Assembly: GCF_030409845.1 (NCBI RefSeq)
Contig: NZ_JAUFQQ010000003.1
Location: 1,736,001 to 1,800,000, forward strand
Length of the DNA stretch: 64,000 nucleotides
Origin: Flavobacterium branchiarum
GTDB taxonomy: Bacteria; Bacteroidota; Bacteroidia; Flavobacteriales; Flavobacteriaceae
Reading direction: 5' to 3'
The notes below the pieces were generated by a model. That model made no database searches. It was not told the origin of the DNA and saw nothing but the letters and a program-made list of their open reading frames with translations. Shown here piece after piece: positions 53,342 through 62,489 of this stretch. Positions within the stretch are counted from its first letter, which is position 1; every line of letters starts with the position of its first letter. Position numbers and translations under genes: made by a program.

Positions 53342-53756
53342 TAAATCGTTTTTGATTAATCCAAGTCACTAAGTGCGCTTTGGCTTGCCCAGTTTTGGCT
53401 AAGAATTCATCGTACTTTTTGAGAGCATTGAAACACTTTATTTTTTCGACCAGTGTAAGTTTTTCAAAGGCTTTTTCGGAGGCATCTTTTTTGATTTTCA
53501 AATTGTACTTTTTCCAAAAGGCATCAAAAGAATAATCATCTATTTTGAGTTCTATGGTTACAATTTTCTTGAATTTTGCCCAAGCTTCAATCATTGTTAT
53601 ACTTTCGGGAAAGGTTTGCTTTCGCAATAAATTAATAAAACCCGTTCCTGACGAATTGATAAAACAATGTAAAATGCCGTCGGTTTTTCTATACTGAAAA
53701 ATCCATTTTTCTTTGGTTTCAATAAAGGTTACTTCGTAGGTTGTGTACTCTTCCAT
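53328..53756 (-). CDS. Hypothetical phage protein
   Basis: 142 residues; charged, mixed alpha/beta, ends with the FLAKTGQAKAHLVTWINQKRF helix. Not recognised. Early operon position suggests takeover or anti-host function. Confidence 0.55.
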   Translation of the reverse strand: MEEYTTYEVTFIETKEKWIFQYRKTDGILHCFINSSGTGFINLLRKQTFPESITMIEAWAKFKKIVTIELKIDDYSFDAFWKKYNLKIKKDASEKAFEKLTLVEKIKCFNALKKYDEFLAKTGQAKAHLVTWINQKRFNDEY

Positions 53757-53775
53757 ACTTTTATTAGTTGTGGCT

Positions 53776-53922
53776 TTAAACTCTTTTTAAAAGGTATTTA
53801 ATAGGTTTTGTGTCTTTGTGATTTTTTGCCAGTTCTTTGGCTTTTTGCCTTAAACGATAATCAGTTTCGAATATCGATTCGCTTTTATTGGTTGGTTTTT
53901 TGAGTTTTTAACCTAATGACAT
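53776..53922 (-). pseudogene. Small early gene interrupted by TAA at codon 5
   Basis: ATG at 53922 overlaps the upstream stop (TAATG), then MSLG, an in-frame TAA (53908-53910), and 43 open codons with coding character (ESIFETDYRLRQKAKELAKN). The position and coupling are those of a real gene, so the stop looks like a point mutation. Confidence 0.5.
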
Positions 53923-54266
53923 TAAGCTAGTTTTTCGTCTAAATAATTTAGTATTATTCTTAAATCGTTTTTGGGTTTAGGGTCATTCACGGTGTCGAGT
54001 AATGACGAAATGATTTTTAACAAGGCTAACTCTTCGTGATATTTTAAAGAGACTTTATGCTTTTTACTTTGCTCAAACAGATTGTTAGATTTTATAAGCT
54101 CTTTTCGTTTTTTACTAAACTTTTCCTCTAGCTCAAAAGCTATCGAACGGATGGATTTTTGCTCCTGAGTTGTAGCGGGAAATAGATTGAATACTTGGTC
54201 TAAAAGTTTTGCTATTGCAAATACTTGGTCGGCGGTGTAGATTGGAGTTTTAGTCTTTTTTTTCAT
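53922..54266 (-). CDS. Hypothetical phage protein
   Basis: 114 residues, helical, two charged amphipathic stretches. Starts one base into the previous gene's stop. No recognised family. Confidence 0.55.
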   Translation of the reverse strand: MKKKTKTPIYTADQVFAIAKLLDQVFNLFPATTQEQKSIRSIAFELEEKFSKKRKELIKSNNLFEQSKKHKVSLKYHEELALLKIISSLLDTVNDPKPKNDLRIILNYLDEKLA

Positions 54267-54871
54267 TATTCAAGATATAAGCCTGTTGTTATTTGAGTAC
54301 TATAAGAACCGCCCTCTATTTTAGATAATTGTTCCCTATCCGCTAATTCTTTTTCAGACAACTTTGATAGGTCTATTGTTCCAATTTGTTCTTTATGGTA
54401 TATTTTCGACTTCATTACATATTGTCCAAAAAACACATCTTGAAGTTTTGCCCTTCTTGCGTTTTTAGTTTTAGTTGTTTTACATCTTTTTATTAAAGGC
54501 AAACAAAACTTTCTGAATTCAGAGTTCATGTGCGGTTTGAAGTATTCGAAAGAGCTTGAAAGTAAAACCCAATCAATATAGTCTAGCGATAAAAAAATAC
54601 TTTTGCGTCCTAGAGTTGATTTATAGGCATTAAATTCTTTCTCTTTAAAAAAGAATTTGTGTAACTGTATGAATAATTGTAAATCTAAATTTGTGGCGTA
54701 CTTAAATTCATATTCTTTTAAGTGCATTGTTTTTATAAATTCATCGGTCAAATCATGCTTTTTAAGTAGCTTGTTTAATGCTATTTCCGCTGCTATTTTT
54801 TCGCCTTCAGTTGTTCCTCTTTTTACAATCTCGTAAATTTTTGAAATTTTATCTTTTAGTTGTTCGTTCAT
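54266..54871 (-). CDS. DUF2786-like phage protein
   Basis: 201 residues. N-terminal ISKIYEIVKRGTTEGEKIAAEIALNKLLKKHDLT is the short helical DUF2786 signature found in phage early genes. C-terminal part with RKFCLPLIKRCKTTKTKNARRAKL basic patch suggests nucleic-acid contact. Confidence 0.65.
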   Translation of the reverse strand: MNEQLKDKISKIYEIVKRGTTEGEKIAAEIALNKLLKKHDLTDEFIKTMHLKEYEFKYATNLDLQLFIQLHKFFFKEKEFNAYKSTLGRKSIFLSLDYIDWVLLSSSFEYFKPHMNSEFRKFCLPLIKRCKTTKTKNARRAKLQDVFFGQYVMKSKIYHKEQIGTIDLSKLSEKELADREQLSKIEGGSYSTQITTGLYLE

Positions 54872-54872
54872 T

Positions 54873-55016
54873 TTAACATTCGGTTTTAGAAGGTTCTAAG
54901 GCTTCGCCACATTTGGCGCAAACTAACTGGGTAGTTTCGCAAGTGACTACGATTTCTATTACTTTGATTTTGGCTATGTCGTGGGGGCATATTTCGGTTA
55001 TACTATGGTTTTCCAT
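54873..55016 (-). CDS. Zinc-ribbon micro-protein (47 aa)
   Basis: Cysteines and His in ICPHDIAK, VTCETTQLVCAKCGEAL give a Cys3-His or Cys4 knuckle. Stop and starts abut on both sides, so it is translated as part of the early operon. Likely a small nucleic-acid or protein adaptor. Confidence 0.6.
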   Translation of the reverse strand: MENHSITEICPHDIAKIKVIEIVVTCETTQLVCAKCGEALEPSKTEC

Positions 55017-55502
55017 TTATATTGAGTTTTTCCAAAGTGCCACGCCATCCAACGCCTTAATGATTTTTGATACTTCTAACGGTGTCATATCTTTTAAAGG
55101 CTTTTTAACTGGGCTTTTAGGACTCTTTAAAAAGCGGTTAAACCATCCTTCCATATCGGCAACCTCTCCGTGTCTATCGTTTTTAACAACAATATTTGCC
55201 GTATATAAATTGGCTTGGATTCGTGCGTGTTGGCTGTTATTTCTGTCGAAATATCCCCAGTTTGTAAATTCATTAGCTTTAACAACTGGACTGTTATCGC
55301 CCGTTTGTTGCCTGATAATCTTGACGGCTTGCGCTTGGGTGAGGCTTTTTAGTGAGGTTTGGGAATTATCTCCAGTAACCCATTGTACCCATTCGTCTTT
55401 TATATCTTCTTGCCAATTGCTGTTTTTGCGAATGGTTTTGATTTGAAACGTTGTAATGGGCAAATCTTCACCGTAGATAGGTGGTGTTTTAGTTTTTGTC
55501 AT
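55017..55502 (-). CDS. Early phage protein (GemA position)
   Basis: 161 residues. Includes QAQAVKIIRQQTGDNSPV...NWGYFDRNNSQHARIQANLY and PLKDMTPLEVSKIIKALDG. Mu encodes gemA (gp16) in this part of the early operon, but the DUF1018 signature is not clear here, so no name is given. Confidence 0.55.
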   Translation of the reverse strand: MTKTKTPPIYGEDLPITTFQIKTIRKNSNWQEDIKDEWVQWVTGDNSQTSLKSLTQAQAVKIIRQQTGDNSPVVKANEFTNWGYFDRNNSQHARIQANLYTANIVVKNDRHGEVADMEGWFNRFLKSPKSPVKKPLKDMTPLEVSKIIKALDGVALWKNSI

Positions 55503-55875
55503 TTGATTCAGGATGTTTTTCAGCTAATTGATTTTCAGATAGTTTAAATATTGCGGGGTTTGAAACTCCTACGACCGTCATTGTGTCCCATTTTGTGGGA
55601 ACATTTTCATTGTTAAGCCACCAACCGCCGATCCTTATTATTACGGCATCTTTGTCCCAAACTTCCACTTCAATATCATAAATAACAATTCTGTTAAAAC
55701 CACGTCTCTTAGTGCCGTTTTTAACTAATTCGTAAACTTTAAATTTTTCAACTAGAGAATTCTCTTTTACAAATAATTTTAAAATTTCGTTGTAGTCTTT
55801 ATTGATTATTTTAAGTTGATTTTCCTTTTTTATCAATAGAGCTTTTCGCTTTAAAATAAAATCTTCTGTTTTCAT
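55489..55875 (-). CDS. Hypothetical phage protein
   Basis: 128 residues. N-terminal coiled segment (KRKALLIKKENQLKI) then beta-rich domain (IVIYDIEVEVWDKDAVIIRIGG). Overlaps the downstream gene by 14 bp. Unrecognised. Confidence 0.55.
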   Translation of the reverse strand: MKTEDFILKRKALLIKKENQLKIINKDYNEILKLFVKENSLVEKFKVYELVKNGTKRRGFNRIVIYDIEVEVWDKDAVIIRIGGWWLNNENVPTKWDTMTVVGVSNPAIFKLSENQLAEKHPESNDKN

Positions 55876-56012
55876 ATTTACTTTGTCTTATAGATTGATG
55901 TTATATGTTTTTTAAATGCTTTTTTGTAAATCAAAATGCTTTGATAATTGGTAAATGCGATCAACTCTGTATCGTTTAATAAATGGTCACATGTCCGTTT
56001 ATCGTGTATTTC

Positions 56013-56171
56013 TCATGGTCTTTTAATAGTATCATTTTTACGCTCATTAGCTCGTTGTTTGTAGGTTACATTTAGTTTAAAATGCAACCAATCAAAAAAA
56101 AGGATAATGTCTTTTCGGTTAAACACTACTAGCGCAATGGCTAGTAGTGTTGATGTTTTAAAATCGCTCAT
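56013..56171 (-). CDS. Small hydrophobic early protein (52 aa), low confidence
   Basis: MSDFKTSTLLAIALVVFNRK...: one possible membrane helix and a basic tail, starting 2 bp after the DUF3164 gene. After its TGA the same frame stays open for ~44 codons to 55878 without a start, and a 23-codon ORF overlaps it. The 300-bp stretch 55876-56172 probably holds one or two very small genes or decayed copies. Confidence 0.4.
   Translation of the reverse strand: MSDFKTSTLLAIALVVFNRKDIILFFDWLHFKLNVTYKQRANERKNDTIKRP
56122..56151. promoter_or_regulatory. 12-bp perfect inverted repeat in early operon
   Basis: AACACTACTAGC-gcaatg-GCTAGTAGTGTT, immediately downstream of DUF3164. No U-run; an attenuator, RNase site or protein-binding site. 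Confidence 0.5.
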
Positions 56172-56172
56172 T

Positions 56173-56823
56173 TTAAAGGCTAGAAAAGTTTAAGTAAAGG
56201 TTATGCCACTTTCCGTCAGCGTTTTTCATTTTAAATTCATAACCGTAACCTTTTAGGTGGTTCGAGAATGATTCTTTGATCAGTTTTAAGCCTTCTTTCC
56301 AACGTGGATCATCAAACTTGTCTTCGTGCTTGTATAAATCCATCACACGATTATATTCTAATTCGCCTTGTGCGTTTCGTTCTAAGAAACTCATTAGAAT
56401 TTCATACATCTTAACATCACGTTTCTTGATAGCATCGCCTAAGAAATCTTTTATGAGTTCTACGGCTTTTCCGCTTCGTTCATCCCAAACTGGTTCTGTA
56501 TCTCGTCGGCGGGTTACTCTCATTGTATCCTCTGTGTCAGTTACTGAAAAACCACCTTTGGAGTTGCTTCTTAATTTCCCATATTCAGAAAGCTTCACGG
56601 CTTGTTTGTCCATTTCGATGTGACAAAACGTTTTGAATTCGCCTAATTCTTTAAATAATGCTTTGGCGGTAGTAATGACTTTGAAAACCATTTCGTCACG
56701 ATCTTTTTCATAAGCTACTTTTTCCTTTTCTTCTTTGGCTCTTTCGTTTTTTTTACTAGTAGCAAGCATTTGTTCTAATTCGGCTGTGGTGTATTCTTTT
56801 TTCTCTATTGCTTCTGCGCTCAT
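56173..56823 (-). CDS. DUF3164 family protein
   Basis: 216 residues. Conserved pattern VFKVITTAKALFKELGEFKTFCHIEMDKQ then SKGGFSVTDTEDTMRV and AVELIKDFLGDAIKKRDVKMYEIL. DUF3164 proteins are regular early genes of Mu-like phages with unknown biochemical role, thought to bind DNA. Good marker for the early operon. Confidence 0.85.
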   Translation of the reverse strand: MSAEAIEKKEYTTAELEQMLATSKKNERAKEEKEKVAYEKDRDEMVFKVITTAKALFKELGEFKTFCHIEMDKQAVKLSEYGKLRSNSKGGFSVTDTEDTMRVTRRRDTEPVWDERSGKAVELIKDFLGDAIKKRDVKMYEILMSFLERNAQGELEYNRVMDLYKHEDKFDDPRWKEGLKLIKESFSNHLKGYGYEFKMKNADGKWHNLYLNFSSL

Positions 56824-56838
56824 AACTTTGATAGGTTG

Positions 56839-57108
56839 TTAAATTATTCTTGATACTTTTTTTAAGCTAAAATTGATTTTGTTTTCGATGTGTGGTGGCA
56901 CTTGGTAGTTTCTGATTTCTTGCGGGAGTATTTCGCCATTAATTCCTGCTAGTTGGCTAAATAGTCCACCTCTTTCTTGATTGATACAAATGCGCTCTTC
57001 GAGGGTAAAAACATATAGTTTTCCAAAACTTCGTTTATCAACCTCGGAGCAATACACAAGTACATTGTGCAAGTTTTCAAGGCGTTGGTTGATTTTATCT
57101 ATTAACAT
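56839..57108 (-). CDS. Hypothetical phage protein
   Basis: 89 residues, mixed alpha/beta, MLIDKINQRLENLHNVLVYCSEVD... Its ATG overlaps the stop of the 47-aa gene upstream (ATGTTAA). Unrecognised. Confidence 0.55.
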   Translation of the reverse strand: MLIDKINQRLENLHNVLVYCSEVDKRSFGKLYVFTLEERICINQERGGLFSQLAGINGEILPQEIRNYQVPPHIENKINFSLKKVSRII

Positions 57109-57245
57109 GCATTCTGAGAATTATGTACTCGCTTTCGAAGCTCTCGCAAATCCTTTTCGATTAAGTTGCGGTTCTCGTGGATCGGGTTGTCTCTTAGCCA
57201 TTGTTCTAATTCGGCTATTTTGTTGGCTTGTTGTTGTGGAGTCAT
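57102..57245 (-). CDS. Micro-protein (47 aa) in early operon
   Basis: MTPQQQANKIAELEQWLRDN...LIEKDLRELRKRVHNSQNAC: almost entirely helical coiled coil. Starts 2 bp after the upstream gene and overlaps the next by 7 bp. Confidence 0.55.
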   Translation of the reverse strand: MTPQQQANKIAELEQWLRDNPIHENRNLIEKDLRELRKRVHNSQNAC

Positions 57246-57247
57246 GA

Positions 57248-57646
57248 CTAGTTTTGGTTTAATATTGATATTTCGGTTCTGATTCCTTCTACTATGGTAG
57301 TTTTAGGTTTTTCGGTGCGTTTTTTGGCGTTTTGCAATAAACTCATAGGAAACCGTGACATTAGTTTATTAATGCACTCGCAATACAGTTTGTCTTTGTC
57401 AGTTCCCGTACTTTCGGGGTATCGATCCGACAATAGTTTAAACTCTTTTTCTTCTTTGGCTAATTCAGTAATAAACCATTTGTTTACGAGGGTATTAGCA
57501 AAAACTTGCTGAAACTCTCTCGTTGTTGTCGTTACGCTTAATGTCCATAATTCCCAAAATTCAAGAATAAAGTCTTCTTTGTTTTTTGTGCTTTGCAACA
57601 ACTCTATTAAATAGGCTGTTATATTTTCTTGTGTTGCTGTTTTCAT
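57248..57646 (-). CDS. Hypothetical phage protein
   Basis: 132 residues, helical (AYLIELLQSTKNKEDFILEFWELWTLS). Between ATPase and micro-protein genes. Possibly a replication accessory; no motif recognised. Confidence 0.55.
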   Translation of the reverse strand: MKTATQENITAYLIELLQSTKNKEDFILEFWELWTLSVTTTTREFQQVFANTLVNKWFITELAKEEKEFKLLSDRYPESTGTDKDKLYCECINKLMSRFPMSLLQNAKKRTEKPKTTIVEGIRTEISILNQN

Positions 57647-57656
57647 CTTTTTTGTT

Positions 57657-58298
57657 TTATTCTTGTGAACCTCTTAATTTTTCATATCCTTCGTTCCAAA
57701 TGATAAATAAACCTCCATTTGGTCCTATTGTTCTCCCTTTACACGCGGCCAAATATCCCGACACAAATACTTTTTGTTTAGCGTCAAACATGATGCTTTT
57801 CTCAAGTTCTGACCGTGGATTGCTCCCTTGGGCATGTCCTGATATAATGATGATCTTATTTTTGTATTTCTTTTTAAAGTCAAGGTATTGGTCAAACGAT
57901 TTAAAAAAGTAGGTTCCTGAATCTATTACCACGACTTCTTGACTTCCTCTTCTGTCTAAATATTCACACAACTGATCATAATTATAAGAACCCGCTAAAT
58001 ATTTGTCTTTTACATCTCCCATGCCTACTAATTCCGTCCGTTCTATAAAGTCGGAATCATCCGTTTCCTCTTCCAATAAATTATAAAAGACATTCAAACC
58101 ACATCTTGCAAATTCTTTGGCTAATTGCATTAAAAAGGTACTTTTTCCACTTCCAGAACTTCCCCAAACAAACCAAACTCCTTTATTCTGTGGACATCTA
58201 AAGGCTTCGAAAAAACTCTCTTTAAATAGTACTCTCTTGATTTTTTGGCTTAGAATATTGGCAACTGTTAGAGCTTTTTTTATCTTTTCTTTAGACAT
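57657..58298 (-). CDS. RecA-like P-loop ATPase
   Basis: 213 residues. Walker A GSSGSGKST, Walker B EVVVIDSG, and a LLEEETDD catalytic Glu region, as in DnaB/RadA-like compact ATPases. A second ATPase after MuB is not in Mu itself; it may assist target capture or replication. Overlaps the MuB-like gene by 8 bp. Confidence 0.78.
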   Translation of the reverse strand: MSKEKIKKALTVANILSQKIKRVLFKESFFEAFRCPQNKGVWFVWGSSGSGKSTFLMQLAKEFARCGLNVFYNLLEEETDDSDFIERTELVGMGDVKDKYLAGSYNYDQLCEYLDRRGSQEVVVIDSGTYFFKSFDQYLDFKKKYKNKIIIISGHAQGSNPRSELEKSIMFDAKQKVFVSGYLAACKGRTIGPNGGLFIIWNEGYEKLRGSQE

Positions 58299-59244
58299 AC
58301 ATATTGTCGGGTATGTTCAAGACTTTTCTAACTAATTGCTCTGTCAATGGCTCTTGGGTTCTGTCTGACTCTCTCATAGCAGGAACTAAGCAATCGTGTA
58401 GCTCTCCATAATTGGCGCAATTTCTTTGGAGGAACTTTTTAAGATTTTTGTCTTGTAAATCTTTAAGAAATATGGCATAACTCCTGTCGATGTTTGGCAG
58501 TACTCTGATTCCAAATTTGATACGTCTGTAGAATTGAGGAATACCTGGTTTATTTCTTTTTCTAAGTTTATCCAAGTTCTCACGTAATTGGTCAGTTCCA
58601 ACCAACACAATTGAGCAGTAGTTTTGTAAATTGTCGTAAAGCTCTTTCATCGCACATAAAGCAGGTTGCTTCATATACTCCGCCTCATCAAAAATTAATT
58701 GTGGAGTGTAACCTTGTGCTTTCAATTCACGCATTTTCTTTGAAATATCACGGATTTTGGCACTCTTTGTTTTCCCAGTAGTGATTTTTAATTGATCTAC
58801 TATTTTTTCTATTAAATCCCCTAGATTATCTGAGCTTCCAACAGTTACAACAAAAATATCATGCGGGTTTTTTGAAGCAAATAAGCCAACTGTATGAGTC
58901 TTACCCGATCCAGTTTCACCAAAAAAAACATTTGTTATTCCGTGTTGTTTTGCATCTTTCAAATTGGCTAAAATAGAAATGGTTTGTGGTGTTGCTTGGG
59001 TTTCCCAATATACTTTGTCAAAGGAATACCCGCAAAACTCCGCTAAGGTGTGAAAATGAGGAGATGGGATTAAGCCTTTTTTATTTCCTGCATCATACAT
59101 GAAATCACTGCTTTCTTTTAGAATTGTGTTCAAATATTCTTTTCGAATACCTGACTTTTTAGCCACATCTGCTGCTTTAAGCTTATGTGTGTCCATGTAC
59201 TGTTTTAGTGTGGCTACGATGGCGGTTTTGGTAGTAGTTTCCAT
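58291..59244 (-). CDS. MuB-like AAA+ ATPase, transposition target selector
   Basis: 317 residues. N-terminal HTH (LKAADVAKKSGIRKEYLNTI), Walker A GETGSGKTHT, Walker B LIFDEAEYM, sensor VGTDQLRENL. MuB binds target DNA, stimulates the transposase and gives target immunity. Directly downstream of the transposase gene, sharing one base. Confidence 0.88.
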   Translation of the reverse strand: METTTKTAIVATLKQYMDTHKLKAADVAKKSGIRKEYLNTILKESSDFMYDAGNKKGLIPSPHFHTLAEFCGYSFDKVYWETQATPQTISILANLKDAKQHGITNVFFGETGSGKTHTVGLFASKNPHDIFVVTVGSSDNLGDLIEKIVDQLKITTGKTKSAKIRDISKKMRELKAQGYTPQLIFDEAEYMKQPALCAMKELYDNLQNYCSIVLVGTDQLRENLDKLRKRNKPGIPQFYRRIKFGIRVLPNIDRSYAIFLKDLQDKNLKKFLQRNCANYGELHDCLVPAMRESDRTQEPLTEQLVRKVLNIPDNMYV

Positions 59245-61349
59245 TATATATATTCGTTTATGTTAATTCGACTTTTATTATATTCTTGTTGTTGGATTAA
59301 CCAACTTTCTTTTGCTTCCTTTTTGACTACTGTGGTTTGAACCTCGATCAGTTCTTTTGTTTTTTCAGCTAGTCGGTTGTCGTTGCGCCTGTCTTTATGC
59401 TGACCTCTGGAATCGACCAGTAGTAACTTTGCCAGTGTGTCTTTAAGTTCTGGGCGTTGGAATAATGATTCTGATAACTCAGCTCTATGATGTACTTCGT
59501 CTGTGATGTATTCTAAAACACTATTATTGTAATCTTTCACGCCTTGTAATTGTAATGCATCACCTTCTTGACGCTCTGCCAATGCCATTGGCTGTATGTA
59601 TTTCTCGGTTAACATAAATTGGTAGGTTCCGACCTCATTAATCAGTTTTCCGTTTTTTGAATCAGCATTCAAAACCAATACTTTTGATAAATCATCTGGG
59701 TCATATTTGATAGCCCAATCCAAATGTGATAATTTCCTAAAGTTGATATCAAATGAATCAAAACAAAGTGTTTGACCGTTGATCGTTGGGGTTAATCCTT
59801 CGGGATAAAGTCGGTTAGTAAAACCAGTTGTTTGACCTAAAAAGCGCAAATACATTTCTTGATTTAAAACCGATTTAAATTCCTCTGCAATACCTATGAA
59901 ATTGGCTAAGTAGAGTTCTTGTTTTTTTGCTCTATCAGCTTCGATAGCTGATATGATTTGTTGTCGGCAACCATTTTCATCAGGAAAAGAGTGGCGGATT
60001 TTGTTTAGATATTCATCGTTAGGTTGGTTTTTTGAACCCGAATCGACGTTATAACCTGACCAGTTATTAAACATTTGACAATACTCTTTGTTGAAGCGGT
60101 TAAAAAAAGGCTCAATCACTTTTGATTTCGCATTACCTATTTTAGCTGGCGTATAATGTGAAGAACAAGCCTCATAAGTTGGTGTAAGCACTTTAGTTTG
60201 GTAATTATCGGACTGCAACTGATATGGTCGATACATTTCGCCGAATAACTCCTTCGTGTGCTGAAAAGCGTTTCTTAAGGCTGCTTTAATCAATTCAGGG
60301 GTTTCATGCGTTCCAATCGCATAACCTATAATGTATTTATTCATTGGGTCAAGAACCATTACCGTCGTAAGTCTGTTGTGATAAGTAGTAGTTGAATATC
60401 CTTTTTTATCCAATGCTGTAGATTGGTATAAAAGTTCGACATCTAAACCGTCCAAAGTCCAGTATAACATTGATTGTTTCGGGGCTTTACGCTTATTCTG
60501 CATTAACATAGTATTAGATAATGCTTTTACTCCTTTTCGACCTGTAATAGTTGTTAAGTGTTTTTCTTCTTTTCTGTTACTTATTGTTTGCGGGGTAATC
60601 GTAGGCCACGCTAATCTTTTTGCAACGTCATTGTACAATCTTGAAATTTGAGCATTGTCTAGGTTATTGTGGTGAGCGATAAGCTCATCGATAAATGCTT
60701 TTTGTTCGTCTTCTTTTACTTTTGAAGCGTTCTGATTTTGAAGACGACCCGATATAATTGCGTTGTATCCTAATTTTAAATAGTTTGAAACTTGTATTCT
60801 CAAACCTCTCGAAGAGGTAGGTAGTTTATGAGCTACTTCCCGAAAAGCATTAACATCTTTTGTCAAAGTTTCCCAGATGTCAATTTGTGTGCATCCTAAT
60901 GCTTTGGCATAAGCTTTTCGATTTGCTTTTAATTTAATAACGGTATTCAAAACTGATGCGTTATAAGTATAAGTTTCAATTAGCTCTAAATTTAATTTCT
61001 TATTATCATTGCCATAAGTGTACGCTGCAAAAAAATCAAATGCTTTGCGGTCAGCTTCATACTGATCAGCAAACCAACTCTTTTTTATCTCTTCTTTTGG
61101 ACTCCCAAATTTTACCGTTAAACTGTCACGCCAGTCTTGGGATAAAGAGCTGAAAAGTATCAATGCATCATAGTTCAATGAAGCCCTACGAAGTTGCCTT
61201 TCTATGCAAGTGTCAGAATTCATACGACGATGCAAAGCATTGTAAGTGATAGCCATTAAGCTTTCACTATTTGCACTTCGGTCACAAATCAGATAGCTGA
61301 TTTTTATACCTAGCTTGTTATGGTAATATTCGTACGGTGTTGATTTCAT
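59244..61349 (-). CDS. Mu-type DDE transposase (MuA-like)
   Basis: 701 residues (MuA is 663). HTH-like N-terminal DNA-binding parts, then the catalytic core: first Asp in YWTLDGLDVELL, second in LQSDN, Glu in KVIEPFFNRFNKEYC, 32 residues after the second Asp. The C-terminal domain (from ~600) would contact MuB. Cuts and joins phage ends during integration and replicative transposition. Confidence 0.93.
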   Translation of the reverse strand: MKSTPYEYYHNKLGIKISYLICDRSANSESLMAITYNALHRRMNSDTCIERQLRRASLNYDALILFSSLSQDWRDSLTVKFGSPKEEIKKSWFADQYEADRKAFDFFAAYTYGNDNKKLNLELIETYTYNASVLNTVIKLKANRKAYAKALGCTQIDIWETLTKDVNAFREVAHKLPTSSRGLRIQVSNYLKLGYNAIISGRLQNQNASKVKEDEQKAFIDELIAHHNNLDNAQISRLYNDVAKRLAWPTITPQTISNRKEEKHLTTITGRKGVKALSNTMLMQNKRKAPKQSMLYWTLDGLDVELLYQSTALDKKGYSTTTYHNRLTTVMVLDPMNKYIIGYAIGTHETPELIKAALRNAFQHTKELFGEMYRPYQLQSDNYQTKVLTPTYEACSSHYTPAKIGNAKSKVIEPFFNRFNKEYCQMFNNWSGYNVDSGSKNQPNDEYLNKIRHSFPDENGCRQQIISAIEADRAKKQELYLANFIGIAEEFKSVLNQEMYLRFLGQTTGFTNRLYPEGLTPTINGQTLCFDSFDINFRKLSHLDWAIKYDPDDLSKVLVLNADSKNGKLINEVGTYQFMLTEKYIQPMALAERQEGDALQLQGVKDYNNSVLEYITDEVHHRAELSESLFQRPELKDTLAKLLLVDSRGQHKDRRNDNRLAEKTKELIEVQTTVVKKEAKESWLIQQQEYNKSRININEYI

Positions 61350-61353
61350 CTAA

Positions 61354-61548
61354 TTAAAGAGTATCTAAAAATTTAATCACTTCTTTTCTCATCATATCAT
61401 AAGTCTTCTTAATTGTCTCTGATGTTTCAGATTCTCTATCACCCGAAAGACTCATTTGAACGTATCTTTTTGATACTCCAAATTTTTTTATTAGTCTATC
61501 TATAATGTCCCCATTGTAGGTAGCTCTCTTTTTTGTACGTTTGTCCAT
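61354..61548 (-). CDS. Small DNA-binding regulator (Ner-like position)
   Basis: 64 residues from the ATG at 61548 (MDKRTKKRATYNGDIID); the longer frame from 61641 runs through the operator region. RLIKKFGVSKRYVQMSLSGDRESETSETIKK looks like a Cro/Ner-type helix-turn-helix. Divergent from the S24 repressor, so it probably shuts down the repressor or early promoter as Ner does in Mu. Confidence 0.7.
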   Translation of the reverse strand: MDKRTKKRATYNGDIIDRLIKKFGVSKRYVQMSLSGDRESETSETIKKTYDMMRKEVIKFLDTL

Positions 61549-61574
61549 CGCTTTATTTGTTCGTGTTGAAAGAA

Positions 61575-61598
61575 CAAAGATATACGCAAAGTGCGTAT
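61575..61598 (-). promoter_or_regulatory. Early promoter -7 and lysogeny operator
   Basis: Minus strand TATCTTTG (61582-61575) matches TAnnTTTG and is 27 bp from the Ner-like start. It abuts a palindrome ATACGCA-AAG-TGCGTAT (61582-61598). A further TACGCA half-site lies at the repressor start (61625-61630). Binding of the S24 repressor here would block the early operon. Confidence 0.65.
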
Positions 61599-61631
61599 TA
61601 TAAAAATAAAAAAGAAAATATTTTACGCAAA

Positions 61632-62339
61632 ATGAGTACACAAGTAGATAAGAAACTGATTTTAAACAAGATAAAAGACTGGTTTAAATTTGAAAAAGAT
61701 AGTGATTTTGCAAGATTTTTAGGAATTAAGCCTCAGACACTATCAAGTTGGCACTCAAGAAATACTTTTGACATAGAACTTCTGTACTCAAAATGCGTAA
61801 ATATAAATCCTGATTTCCTTTTTACAGGAAAGGAGCCTGTTATAAAAAAAATAATTGAAACTAAAGAATTGGAAGAACTTTCAGCAGTCTATCGACTAAA
61901 AACAGATAACAATGTGGATAATCAATCTATACCCTTATATAATCTTGAAGCAACAGCGGGAATAGTCTCTCTCTTTAAGGATAGTAAAGAAAATGAACCT
62001 ATTGATTTTATAAAAATACCAAATCTTCCTAAGTGTGATGGAGCAATCTATGTTTCAGGCGACAGTATGTACCCGTTGTTAAAAAGTGGCGATATTGTCA
62101 TGTACAAGCAAATTCACAATATCAAAGACGGTATCTATTGGGGCGAGATGTATTTGATTAGTGTGATTGATGATGGTTCAGAAATGGTAATGGTAAAATA
62201 CATTAAGAAATCTGAAAAAGAAGGTTATATAAAGCTAGTTAGCCAGAACCAGCACCATCAAGAAAGAGATATTCCATTAAAAAAAGTGAAAGCTTTAGCC
62301 TTAATAAAGGCTAGTATTAGAATAAACTCCATGAGCTAA
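61632..62339 (+). CDS. S24-type phage repressor (CI/LexA-like)
   Basis: 235 residues from the ATG at 61632 (MSTQVDKKLILNK); upstream in-frame codons belong to the operator region. N-terminal CI-type HTH (DFARFLGIKPQTLSSWHSRN), C-terminal S24 peptidase: Ser in VSGDSMYPLLKSGD and Lys in MVKYIKKSE; cleavage region GIVSL (Ala-Gly-type scissile site, LEATAGIVSLF). Autocleavage on RecA activation would induce the prophage. Confidence 0.88.
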   Translation: MSTQVDKKLILNKIKDWFKFEKDSDFARFLGIKPQTLSSWHSRNTFDIELLYSKCVNINPDFLFTGKEPVIKKIIETKELEELSAVYRLKTDNNVDNQSIPLYNLEATAGIVSLFKDSKENEPIDFIKIPNLPKCDGAIYVSGDSMYPLLKSGDIVMYKQIHNIKDGIYWGEMYLISVIDDGSEMVMVKYIKKSEKEGYIKLVSQNQHHQERDIPLKKVKALALIKASIRINSMS

Positions 62340-62489
62340 AATGGTAACACATTAATTATGAGTTAATTATATGTTTTAACTATTGTTATTTGTACTTTTG
62401 GGGGGTATTTAAATGTATTTTTATCAGTTTTAGCTTTATTAATATGCTTTTACGGGGCATTTTATGTCTGTATTTTTCGCATTGATGAA

